Positions 12,113-22,700 of a DNA stretch of 64,000 nt are shown here, piece after piece. This DNA comes from Molanna angustata (lineage: Eukaryota > Arthropoda > Insecta > Trichoptera > Molannidae). Made by a program: the position numbers and the translations under genes. Position 1 is the first letter of the stretch. Each line of letters begins with the position of its first letter. The stretch lies in the NCBI GenBank assembly GCA_963576475.1, contig OY754981.1:30666132-30730131 (forward strand). Reading direction: 5' to 3'. The notes beneath the pieces were generated by a model. That model had not been told where the DNA came from, did not search any database, and saw only the letters and a program-made list of their open reading frames with translations.

Positions 12113-12330
12113 TGTCGGCCGTCGTAGCTCAGTTGGTTAGGTATCTGACTGCTGATCCAAAGGTCCCGGGTTCGAGTTTTTAATTGTGTTTTCAGTCAGG
12201 ATCTGTGAGACGATTAATATCGTATGTCTCCATAATGTGGCAACTTGTTATTGGGTGCGTGTTAAATTAATATTTGACATAGTACCTACTTACCTGTTAG
12301 TTGCTCGAGAAGATATATAAAATATATAAA
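12113..12330 (+). mobile_element. tRNA-derived SINE, family B
   Basis: The head GGCCGTCGTAGCTCAGTTGG is a tRNA-like A box region and GGTCCCGGGTTCGAGT a B box. The body has TTTTCAGTCAGGATCTGTGA and it ends near GAAGATATATAAAATATA. A true tRNA gene is excluded because the acceptor half does not pair and the body continues about 150 bp past the tRNA part. Confidence 0.8.
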
Positions 12331-12399
12331 TAACTGATTATTAAAATATTTGTAAGGTACCCAATTACACTAATCGTTTTTTTTTTATTTCGTTAATGC

Positions 12400-12560
12400 G
12401 TCACTACCCCTATTCAGTAACTATTGTAACTAAATTAGGAACGTTCTAAAATTGTAGATTTTAGATTTACGGTCTTATTACAGCGTTATAAAATATCAAC
12501 TTGGACTAAATGGAATAGGAACGTACCTATATTGGTCAGAATATTCATAAAAAGTCTCTC
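12400..12560 (+). mobile_element. Fold-back MITE arm (family FB)
   Basis: Starts CTACCCCTATTCAGTAAC and runs to CCTATATTGGTCAGAATATT. Matches the left arm of the complete copy at 20591-20959 and the reverse complement of 1-145. Only one arm is present here. Confidence 0.8.
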
Positions 12561-12885
12561 ATTTCAACTACCTACTGTTTTTTTTGCTGTCATACTTATT
12601 CTGCAATGTCCAAGTTGAAATGATACTACAACTAGGTCAATCAGCTTTTCGCAATAATTATAGAAAACGTAAGATGAATTTGTGATAAGTTTAATAAAAA
12701 AATATTGTTATTTAATACTTATAGAAAAACTTTGTGGTACGAATTTGTACATAACGATTGACGCCAATGACGCAAATATACACCTATGTTAATTTATGAA
12801 TTTTATTAAGAAAAAGATACATTAGAATTGTCATTTTTTCAAATACATTAGTGTATTTATTTATCTCATTTTTTTTTTAAACTTT
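12560..12885. other. AT-rich, nothing recognised
   Basis: No gene or repeat structure recognised between the two MITE-type fragments. Confidence 0.4.
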
Positions 12886-12889
12886 TAAA

Positions 12890-13160
12890 CATCCCAATAG
12901 AGACGAAGTTGGAATATTATAGGAGAATCAGGAACTCAAGGCACCTACAGGGCTTACGACCTGTCATCGGCTGATTTACGTGATCACTTTATGCGCTTGC
13001 GCAACGTTCGACAAATATGCCTTCGAAAGTTCTATAAGTATATGTATTTGAATTATGAGTAGGTAACTAATAACCTGAAAATAAGACATTATTAGGTACT
13101 ATTGCCATGACAGGGAAAATAATCCAATGTTTGCGTATATGCAATTAAAAAAATATTAAA
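12890..13160 (+). mobile_element. Palindromic family PAL, single arm
   Basis: Carries CAATAGAGACGAAGTTGGAA, CACCTACAGGGCTTACGACC and GTGATCACTTTATGCGCTTG, as in the other copies. Then at 13113-13150 it has the family terminal word CAGGGAAAATAATCCAATGT followed by TTGCGTATATGCA. The second arm is reduced or lost. Confidence 0.75.
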
Positions 13161-13179
13161 TTTTTATTTATCTCATTTT

Positions 13180-14185
13180 CTCTGAAACTAAAGCTGGTCT
13201 GATACCGCCTATTATTTATTCTTAATCATTATGAGTTGAAAATGTCTTGACATCAAAATATTAAATATTAAAATATTATTTATTGTCAGTAAAAAGTAAG
13301 ACATTAATTCGTAATTTGGTAGGTAGATATTTCACAGTTAAAATACTTAATGTATTTTTTGTGTTATGCATTCAATTTCAAATGCAATATTAAAATTATT
13401 TCGAATAAATTGACAACTAATAATTCACTAGGTAGTAAAAAGTATATGTTGTTTTGGTTTTAGCAAAGTCTTGTTATGCATACATGTTGATTCCATAAAA
13501 CACAGCATATGATTGCTTGAGTTCATGTTTTTTTTTCATAAATTTCAATAAAAGTAATATCATATTCCATAATATGGTGTCAAGTTAGATTGGCGCCTAC
13601 TAAACTGTTCATTTGCTTTAAGTTAAATTTAGCTGTGACTACTGTATTCATTTATTTATCTGATAAAAAGTCTTAGGTTGCAAAGAATATTGAAAAAAAT
13701 ATTCAGCAAAAAATTTGAAACTATTCGTTGTTAATAATGGTACCTATATAATAAAATATGCAAAAACAAATCTCATTACAAAACAGAACTTCGGTTAAAA
13801 ACATCATTTCAGTTATTAAAAATATGCATTAAAATAATTGTGTATATTTATAGTAGGTGTATCACAGACATTAACATACTTTTCAGTTATATAACCGACT
13901 TATTTTTAAATTTACGAATAGGTGAAAACTGTTATTTAAATAAATTTAGTGATACCTTAATAAATTCATTATAAATTTGACAATAAAACGAATAAAATAT
14001 AAATTTGATGTTGCTGCATTATTATTCTTACCTATGTACATTAATTGCCACACAACTAGATTTATTTCATCGCGGAGGGGTGGCGATTTTGCGCACACAA
14101 CCAAGCAAAAAACCCAAATCTGTCTTCTGCGCACCCACGTGATTTTCTACGTGTTTACCTACCTACCTAAGCAATCACTAAAACT
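13180..14185. other. AT-rich intergenic, nothing recognised
   Basis: Open frames of 60-80 codons on both strands around 13946-14225 overlap each other and show no family signature. Confidence 0.4.
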
Positions 14186-14190
14186 GACGA

Positions 14191-14285
14191 AAGAGCCCTG
14201 GAAATTTTTGATCGGAAGATACTAAGAAGGATCTACAGCTCGATTTGTGACAACGGAAAGTGGCGAATCAAATACAACCAGTAGG
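14191..14285 (+). pseudogene. RTE-type LINE fragment
   Basis: One frame reads ALEIFDRKILRRIYSSIC followed by DNGKWRIKYN. This is the well-known ERALRVFERKILRRI...N..WRIRYN signature just before the C-terminus of RTE-clade LINE proteins. Stops follow at once. Confidence 0.75.
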
Positions 14286-14445
14286 GAGTGCTACTTATGA
14301 AGTTGATTAAAATAAAATAAAGATCAGCTTCAGACTTAAGACATTTTTGAGCTTAAAATAAATTCAATAATTATATTAATTTATACAAAAATTGATGACA
14401 ATTTCATACTAAAATTTTTATGATCCAATGCTGAGTAAGATTATT

Positions 14446-14640
14446 TATTTATTTATACACGGCATAAAATGTCTTTTACATACATAGATAAAAACACATA
14501 GGTATTGATGATAATAATAGATAGAATAAAAAAAAGCAATTATATATACACTTGGCAAAAAAACGCATATCGTCCATTTATATTTAGGTATGTATATAAT
14601 GATGAAGTAGGTACAGGAGGGTTTAATCATGACACATTCT
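14446..14640 (-). mobile_element. LINE 3' tail, minus strand
   Basis: Read on the minus strand it ends TATGTAAAAGACATTTTATG then CCGTGTATAAATAAATAAAT. This is the same 3' signature (TGTAAA-GGCAT-ATGCCGT-(AAAT)n) as at 46800-46856 and 35780-35830. 5'-truncated. Confidence 0.7.
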
Positions 14641-15200
14641 TGATATATTCATATCTTATCTTGCCTTAATCTTAAAAATGTGTAAATAGTAAATCAGTAC
14701 TCAATCATAATCTAATTTTAATCTTTCTCTACATTTAAGCATAAAAATTTGTTAATATCAACGTTTAGTATATGAAATTGTCATTAATTTTTGTACATAT
14801 TAGTACAAATATTTAATTCATTTTAACCTCAAAGATTTCTAAAGTCTGTAGTTGATATGTAGCAGCACTCCTAGAGCTGCAACCTGTATGTCATAGATTC
14901 TCGAATAAGTTGACGAGGATCAACGAACCATAGCCCACCTTCGTTGATACAAACCTACAAATCCTTATTCATGTGCTGATCGTTGAATAGATTAGAGTCG
15001 CGTTTAATTTTCATCCATTAGTTCCGACCCACGACATTACAAATTTATCAAGCAAAGATCTAAAACTTATGTTAATCAACTTCATGAGTAGCTCTGCTGA
15101 TTTTTAGATTTTTCAAAATTGAGGTAAGATAAAATCGTGTCATGCGTAGTGTCGTGAATTCCTCCAGGAACTGTATGATCTGTACAAGGATTCTACCATC
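14640..15200. other. Intergenic, nothing recognised
   Basis: No gene or repeat structure recognised. Confidence 0.4.
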
Positions 15201-15219
15201 TTGAATGAAATAAAAATCT

Positions 15220-15432
15220 AAACACTCAGATGGACCGGACACATCCAGAGAATGAGCGAAGACAAATTATGAATGGTGCATCGGGGTGACGAAGAAGAAT
15301 TGGAAGGCCGAAGTTTCGATGACTGGACGGAGTAGTGAATAATGCAAACAACATAACTGGCAAAATGAGACAGGCTCTGCAGGAGGCTAAGACCCAACCT
15401 GGGTTTCAGAGCCACAGATAGAAAAAAAAATG
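15220..15432 (+). pseudogene. RTE-type LINE 3' end fragment
   Basis: Frames read WTGHIQRMSEDK and later LGFRATDRKK, the usual RWxGHxxRM...(S)xDR C-terminal pattern of RTE-like LINEs. Broken by stops and ends in an A run at 15421. Confidence 0.6.
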
Positions 15433-15439
15433 ATAAATT

Positions 15440-15845
15440 CACTTCACTTTAAATTTTCAAGTAATCCATTTTAACCAGTATCAAAACAAAAATGCACATC
15501 TTACATTAAATGGAGTATTAATGGTTTTTGGGGGTTGATTAGTACCATTACTGTGATTGGAAATCCAGGTTTACAAACCTCAAAAACCTGTCATGTAAGC
15601 TGATGTCATAAAAACCTGTGATGTAAACGATTATTTTCGAAATTTTTTTGGTTTTTTGATAACATCTCCTAAACTATGCGTTTGAAAAAATGCTTTATGC
15701 TTACAAAATAAACAACAATCTATTTTTTTTTACATATAAATATATGTTATTTGAATAGATAATGCCGTTTAAATAGTGGTTTTAATTAAAGCCAATAATC
15801 GAAGATGTAGGATGACAAAGGTCTATCAATTTGTTTGTAACTTTT
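15440..15845. other. AT-rich, nothing recognised
   Basis: A repeated phrase (AAAACCTGTCATGTAAGC / AAAACCTGTGATGTAAAC at 15585-15630) is a small direct duplication. Nothing else stands out. Confidence 0.4.
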
Positions 15846-15859
15846 CAAACAATTTTTAA

Positions 15860-16222
15860 TCATTATTATTGTTTGGCTCTGTTGGTGTCTTTTGCTGTTC
15901 AATATATGAATATAAAGAGAGACTTTTAAAGATTGTATCAATTCTGGGTTCTTCATCTTCTTTTTTTTCTTTTCATTTTTTATTTTTGTTTTTGCTTAAT
16001 CTTTTTCTTTTTTTTTTTTTTATTTGTACTTCACTACCTGTATATTTTATAAATTTATATATATATTTTTTTTTCTTGATATTTTTTGTTGTTATACATA
16101 GGTACCTATTTATAATTATGTATGTATGTATTTTGCTTCGTGGTTCATGAATATATGTTTTAATAATTTGTAATTGTGTATGTAAAAGCCCATTTAGGGC
16201 GTTTATATAAATAAATAAATAT
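15860..16222 (+). mobile_element. LINE 3' tail
   Basis: A T-rich 3' UTR ends TGTATGTAAAAGCCCATTTA then GGGCGTTTATATAAATAAATAAAT. This fits the common LINE 3' signature of the window. No coding part is left. Confidence 0.6.
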
Positions 16223-16289
16223 GCAAATTATATAAGCATTAAGCATATTAATTATATCCAAATTATGCGTTAATTTATCTTATTTTACA

Positions 16290-16510
16290 TTTATTTGTAT
16301 AAAATAACATCGATTTCTTAAAATTTTCACCCTTTTAGTGAAAAATAACACAACTTTTCATAAAAAAATAATACCAATTTCATCAAAATAACACCAATTT
16401 TCACTTTTCTACAAAAATAATACCCATAACGCGAATAATAACACCGCTTTTCTACAAAAAATAACACTAATTTTCCAAAAAATAAACAACGCGAATAATT
16501 CAGGCATTAT
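16290..16510. repeat. Degenerate AAATAACACCAATTTTC repeats
   Basis: Six to seven imperfect copies of an AT-rich unit of about 25-35 bp (AATAACACCAATTTTCACTT, AATAATACCCATAACGCG, AATAACACCGCTTTTCTAC and similar). ACGCGAATAAT occurs twice. Confidence 0.55.
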
Positions 16511-16950
16511 AAGGTATGATAGTGTGTAAGAAGTTTTGAAAACTCCTGACGTCAGGCATTAGTTATAGCAAATGTGTAAATATTATAATATACACGCCAT
16601 CAGGCGTATATTTTTAAAATTTCCGCAAGAAGCATCCGATTTCCTAAAAAGAAAAAAGCTATAGGCACAGTTCTCGCGCCGTTCGGTCTATGTAGCAATG
16701 TGTTTTGAAATAAGCTACTGGTATACATAAATATCAAATTGTTGTTATCGATCCTCAAAAAACATACAGTAACTTAATTTTAAAACGTGTTCTAAAATGT
16801 ATGATAAAGAAAAATGAGATAAATAGAATGAAAGTGAACACGTTGAGATGATTTAGACACTTAATGAATGAAGAACAGAATGAATGAAAGAATGAATGAA
16901 GAACACCAGCTGACAAAAAAATATACAAAAGATGACAAGATGAGATAGGA
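16510..16950. other. Intergenic, nothing recognised
   Basis: Includes a small GAATGAATGAAAG cluster at about 16860-16905. Confidence 0.4.
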
Positions 16951-17139
16951 CAAGAGTTAAGTGACGCGACCTCTCCTGTTCGCGTTATTTTTATTTAAAT
17001 TCGGCGCCAAATCAGCTGACAAACATTTATGATAAAATAGTGTGTGAAAATTAAAGTGTAAGAAAAAAAAATTGACAATAATAACATAACCTCCAAAATG
17101 TGACATTACGAGTGAAAAATTTAGACAGTCGAAATTAGA

Positions 17140-17570
17140 CACGCGTCGTGTCGACACGGACCGCGCTCACTGTGGCCAGAGCAGCTGCAAACCGCACCAG
17201 AGGGTGTCGGTTAGGCTCGCTCCACACCGGCAGCCATGGATGTGACAAATGGAGTGCCGAGATGGATCGGCGCACAACCACTCGGCGAGAGAGCCGCTTT
17301 CCTGGACCGAAGCGGGTGCTGAGTTTGGAAATGTTCCAAACGCTGTTGGGTCGCGCTGGACCCTGGAGCAACGGCCTGCATCTCCTTGAGACTCGCGCCG
17401 CCGCTGTTCGCTCCCGCCAGTCACCCAACCGGCATCTGCCGGTGTCTGGGACCCGAGGTTGCTGTCGCCGATAGCCTTGCCCCTTCGCCCATCGACGACG
17501 GTCCATTCCGGCATTGACGGTGCATCAGCACGCCGGTGCATGGCCGAGAAGAGGAAGTTATGTGTGCCCC
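17140..17570. other. GC-rich island, unidentified
   Basis: About 430 bp of clearly GC- and CpG-rich sequence in an AT-rich setting, with overlapping open frames on both strands (17148-17474 forward, 17135-17619 reverse). No family motif is recognised in any frame. Flanks contain several GTGTGAC/GTGACGTC words. It could be part of a retrotransposon gag or LTR leader, or a promoter-like CpG cluster. Confidence 0.45.
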
Positions 17571-17911
17571 AGAAAACTATATACTTATATGTGACAATTT
17601 GTTTTTCTCCGTGTGACAATATTTCGGCTGTGTGTTGTTTTTAAATTATTTATCTTATTTTATTCATTTTAACGTGTGACGTCCAATATTGACTATCTAT
17701 CTTAATTTGTGACGTCCTAATTTAGTGACAATATTATTTATTTCAACATTTTATCTTGTGAAATGACCGTGCCGTCTGACGTTTGTGCGCTGACACTCGA
17801 CATTTGTGTATCGTCAGACCACGGCTTCAAATTTTGTTTAGTTTTTTTTTTATCAATTTCGTTCAGCGACTATGTGTGGAATATCAAATTCCATTTTTGA
17901 CATTCAAAAAA

Positions 17912-18056
17912 AAGGTGAGCTCGACCTCCAAGCCTCTTGGGAGGAGGGTATCTTAAGTGTTTTCCAAATAAAGAATAGCACATTCTGACATTTTGTTCCT
18001 GGAAAAAATATAAAAAATGAGCTCGTCCTCCAAGCGTCTTGGGAGGAGGGTATCAA
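17912..18056. repeat. Two copies of a hairpin-forming 35-bp unit
   Basis: GAGCTCGACCTCCAAGCCTC..TTGGGAGGAGGGTATC at about 17917 recurs as GAGCTCGTCCTCCAAGCGTC..TTGGGAGGAGGGTATC at about 18019. Within each, CCTCCAAG pairs with CTTGGGAGG. No further copies were noticed. Confidence 0.65.
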
Positions 18057-18421
18057 GACAATGGATTCATGTCAAAATAAAACTATGTGGTATTTTGTTC
18101 TTTCTCTTACCCCTAAAATAATAGCATGAACGTATGAGATATCGATACATTTAATAAATTATTATATAGTTTTCGCAAAATATCTTGAGCCAATTCGCCA
18201 AGAAGGGGGTGATTTGCACGTATACCAACGAAGCGCACCTGAAAGCCGGGTTAAGATATATGGCGATATTTAAACTACATAAATCTTGACATAAATACTC
18301 GGTATCGAAAGTATATTATATAAAGTATTTTAGAGACCCTAGCGTTTTTGTAAGTTATTCTTTAATATCTATGATTAGAGGTAAGTTTTTCTAATTTATC
18401 TATAGTTAGAAGTGGAGTGAA

Positions 18422-19596
18422 CAGTGTGACCGTTTTTAGTATTTTTAGTACTAAATTGGTATTTTTTCGCCACTTTGGAACACGTTTGGTATTTTTTTAG
18501 TATTTTTGAAATTTTTGGTATTTTTGGTATATTTTGTGATTTATGGAAAATAAAATACCATTTTTTGGTATTTTTTTAATATTTTTGGTATTTTTTGGTA
18601 TATTTTGTGATTTTTGGAAAATTAAATAGTTACCATTTTTTTGGTATTTTTTTAATATTCTGTCTGCATTCACTTTTTTTGTCTATGATAATTTTACCGC
18701 TCTTTACTTCTATTATTTACTCATTGATGGACATGTTGTGGTGGCGGGATTTTTACAATTACATTTTTTAACTGGTGACTTTTTACATTATTCTAAAAAT
18801 ACTAAAAAGTATCGAAAATTAAATAACTTCTGTAAAATTACATGTATTGTCCACATTGAACAAAGTTTATTGACATTTTGTGTTTTGGTGGAGTTATTAA
18901 TTATTATGAAGAAAAATACGAACAAAAATATTGTCCTGAATAGGAACATAAATGAATTTCATAATAAATTTACTTTCAAATGCACCATCTTTAAGTAGGT
19001 AATCTCAATCTTTTGTTAATCATATTCTTTGTAGGAAAAATTAAGTTTTTTTTTCATATTTATGGGGCGATTAAAAATAGCTTTTTTTCTTCGAATGTAG
19101 TTAAGTGACAGTGCTAAGTATTTAATTAACAGCTCCAGTACGGTAACAGCTCAGTTTTGTAAGATCTTTTCAAGTATATAATATTTTTGCCTTGAATATA
19201 ATACATATTTGGATTTTTAGGTACATGACAGCCGATTACTTTTTAACTATTTTCAGAAAGAGCTAATGTGTTTAATTTGACTTTTCTGCAAAGATGATCA
19301 TTATTATTCTGTACATATAATCGAATTTCATATGATTCCATTTCATACTCGCGACACATTCTTTCTCCCACGCATATTATTTTGTTTATCCGGTAATTAA
19401 CTCGTTTACCACGCTCCTCCTTGTTATATACGTAACAATTATACTATAAATACATGCGTGTTTTCTTAGTATGTTCCCAAATATCGTTAAAAAATTTAGT
19501 ATTTTTTTGGTATTTTTTCATATTGGGTTTAGCATATTTTAGTATATTTTCGCCACAAGTGCGGTATTTTCGGCAGTTTGGAAAACGGTCACACTG
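18422..19596. mobile_element. hAT-like DNA element, 8-bp target duplication
   Basis: Ends are CAGTGTGACCGTTTT on the left and AAAACGGTCACACTG on the right, perfect 15-bp inverted termini. They are flanked by GGAGTGAA at 18414-18421 and 19597-19604, a perfect 8-bp target duplication as hAT elements make. Both subterminal regions are full of GGTATTTTT / AGTATTTTT motifs. The 1.2-kb interior has no recognisable transposase (only a short 86-codon frame at 18738), so it is probably non-autonomous. It lies about 120 bp upstream of the DNAJC17 start codon. Confidence 0.9.
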
Positions 19597-19722
19597 GGAG
19601 TGAATTCAGTAAAATTTTCAAATTTTGTTCTAGCATGGTTCTAGCTAAACTAGTGTCAGTTCTATGGCTAAACGTCAGACGTCGTTTTTAATTGTTTTTG
19701 CGTTAAAAAATTGAATATAACT

Positions 19723-22700
19723 ATGGCAAAAACAAAATTGGAAGATGTTGATTTGTACGAATTACTTGGAATCGAATCAAAAGCGGACATTTCCGAGGTA
19801 ATTTGTTTATTAATTTTTATCAAACGTTGCAGTACGTTTTATATAGTAACATAACCTCTCTTTTATTGCCGCGTTATTTTTTTAGCATTTTATTGATTTT
19901 CATTATAATTATTTAATTGTATTCTGATATCATAATAATTACATTTAGACAGAGACATAGGTACTATTTTCGAATTGTTAAATTGAAATTACAATACTGA
20001 ATACGAGGTACTGTGGGGTAGTACGATGATTGTGAAATATTGAAAAATATCTGATGTCTATTCATTGTATTTTAATTTAAGTTTTTATATCATGTGGGTG
20101 GCTGACTGCATACAACCCTCCTTCTTTTTCATCTGGGCTTGGGACTTGCATGGGCGGAATTCACTGAAATGAGGACACTAAGAATGATAGTAGGCTAACC
20201 CTTGAGAGAATGAGGAACGTTAGAACTAGGAAAATGTGTGATGTGTGATGATATCAGATAGAGTAGGCAGGGGAGGAGGGATTGGTATGATCACGTCCAA
20301 AGAATGAACAGTACCAGACTTCCTCTTCATACTGTTCTGCACAATCAGCCTCAAAGAACCCGCCCTTGCGGTAGACCACCTAAAAGATGGAAGGATAGCT
20401 GGGAGTCCAAATCGCAGGAGGAGCAGACCTTTTAAAACAGACCCAAAAGTCTACATAAAAGAAGAAGAAAATGTAAGTATTAATTTAATTATAATAACCA
20501 CTTCCTTGCACCCTGCGCAAGTGGTTTAATTTATTGCCATATGGCAAAAGCTTCCAACTAACCAGTGCTGCCAGCCCAGAGAAGCAATATCCCGTATTCA
20601 GTAACTATTGTAACTAAAATAGGAACACACTAAAATTGTAGATTTTAGATTTAAGGTCTTATTTCAGCGTTATAAAATATCAACTTGGACTAAATGGGAT
20701 AGGAACGTACCTATATTGGCCGGAACATTCTTAAAAAGTTACTGAATTAGACGTATATTGAATAATTATGAAAATTTCATAATTTTAATAATCATTCATA
20801 ATACGTCTTATTCAGTAACTTTTAAGAACGTTCTGGCCAAAATAGGTACGTTCTTATTCCATTTTAGTGCAAGTTTATATTTTATGACACTGAAATTAGA
20901 CCGTAATATACAATTTTAGAATGTTCCTAATTTAGTTCCAATAGTTACTGAATATGGGGTAATATCGTCTGCTGACAGGAAAAAGTCACTAACTGCCTAT
21001 TTTGGCAAAATTGAGTTAACTATGCTATCATATTCACCAAAACACACTTTACATCTGGAAAAAAAATTATCTTCATATCAGGTCCCGTTGCGGAGATTTT
21101 TCGGAAAAATATTCATTATCTGCATTTTTTTTCAATTATGCCGTCTGGAAAAAGTCATTATCGTTGTAATGAAGTCTTTTTTTTACATATTTTTGTATTT
21201 AACTACCAACATTCGAAAATTTTAACACATTAACTAAAAAAAATAATTTTCGATAAATACATAGCATCACATCCTAACTGGGTAGGCAGAGAGAAAAGAA
21301 GGCCATTGTTTTTTATCCCGGATTGCATTAATCGCCTTATTTACATTGATACATCATCTCAACATTTTAGTCTGTTATTCTCATACATCAACCCATGCAT
21401 GTCCCTAACGGGGTAGGCAGAGAGAACCAAACACTATATTTTTATATCCTGGAACACATACATCGCCTCATCAATATTATACATCATTATTACATGTTCA
21501 TCTTTTTTTCAAGTTTCTTAGATTTCTTTCTTTCAGAATTTCGTTCGTATGGTCGAACCAGCATTAATAATATTTATACCTACTAGAAAAACTGCATTCC
21601 TGGTACAATATCTCTTAGGAATCAGTAAATACAGGAGAGAGAGAGAGAGAAGGTGTTTGCCTGACACTGTTCATTTACAGCACAAGTTTATGCTTTAATT
21701 TGGGTATTATGAGGATGCATAAATATACCTACTTGTTAAACGAACATATTCGTTCTTTAAAAAAAAAACTATATTTTTACATGTATTGTTGATGTTGACG
21801 GTATTTAAGGTTTAGAATTCATAATATGATTTAGAACAAACCCAGGTTTAATATTGGTTAATTCATAAAAAAAATATATAAGACAGAAAATAGAAGTTGA
21901 TCTGAATATCTTCTGAAAGTGTGAGTAAATACCTAAATTTCTATTAATTTTAAAGTCATGAAAAAAATTTAGAGGTCCTGGGCACAATAGGTTTGTACCT
22001 TTCATTTGAAACATCTGAAATATTCATGATAGGTACTAATAAAATTAGAATATTAGAAGAATACAAAAAGTTTGGAAGAAATTGCAAAATGGCAATAAAC
22101 TCGCCACTTGTGCAGGTTGCAAAGAAGTGATTAAAATTTGAAATTTTTTATGAAAGCATTATAATGAGTTTTGCCACATAGAAATATTACATACAATCTC
22201 ACACAGTATGGCAGATGAGCCGTCAGGAAAATCTCATTATATGCAATTTTGTGTTTTTTTCATTCCCTATGAGTTTTTGTCAAATTTGAACATCAAATAT
22301 AGTTAGATTAGGCTACTTTTTATATATGTTGAAAAATTCATGACAATCTATTAACAATTAAAGAAGTTATGAGAGTTAATATTGCCAAAAAACTTTGACA
22401 GCCATTATCTCGAAAACATGTTTGTTGCAGTTAGTGACTTTTTCCTGTCAGCAGACGATATTAGTGTGAGAAATAAATTTCTCCTCTGCTGGAGATCGAA
22501 CCCACAGCCCGCACAGAAACCAAATGGTTTACCAACTGTGCCACAGCGGTCTATATTTTGCAGAATGGATCTTTGATAAACTTATGTTTGAATATTCAAC
22601 TTTCAGATCAAAAAAGCATATCGCAAGAAAGCCCTCGAATGTCATCCCGACAAAAACCCAGACAACCCAAAGGCGGCGGAGCTGTTTCACGAACTGTCGA

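Noticed and set aside
12113..12190. Functional tRNA gene
   Set aside because: A and B boxes are present, but the acceptor stem does not close and the sequence continues into a SINE body shared with 10762-10905.
13946..14225. Overlapping 60-80-codon frames on both strands
   Set aside because: No codon bias, no family motif and no splice or start context.
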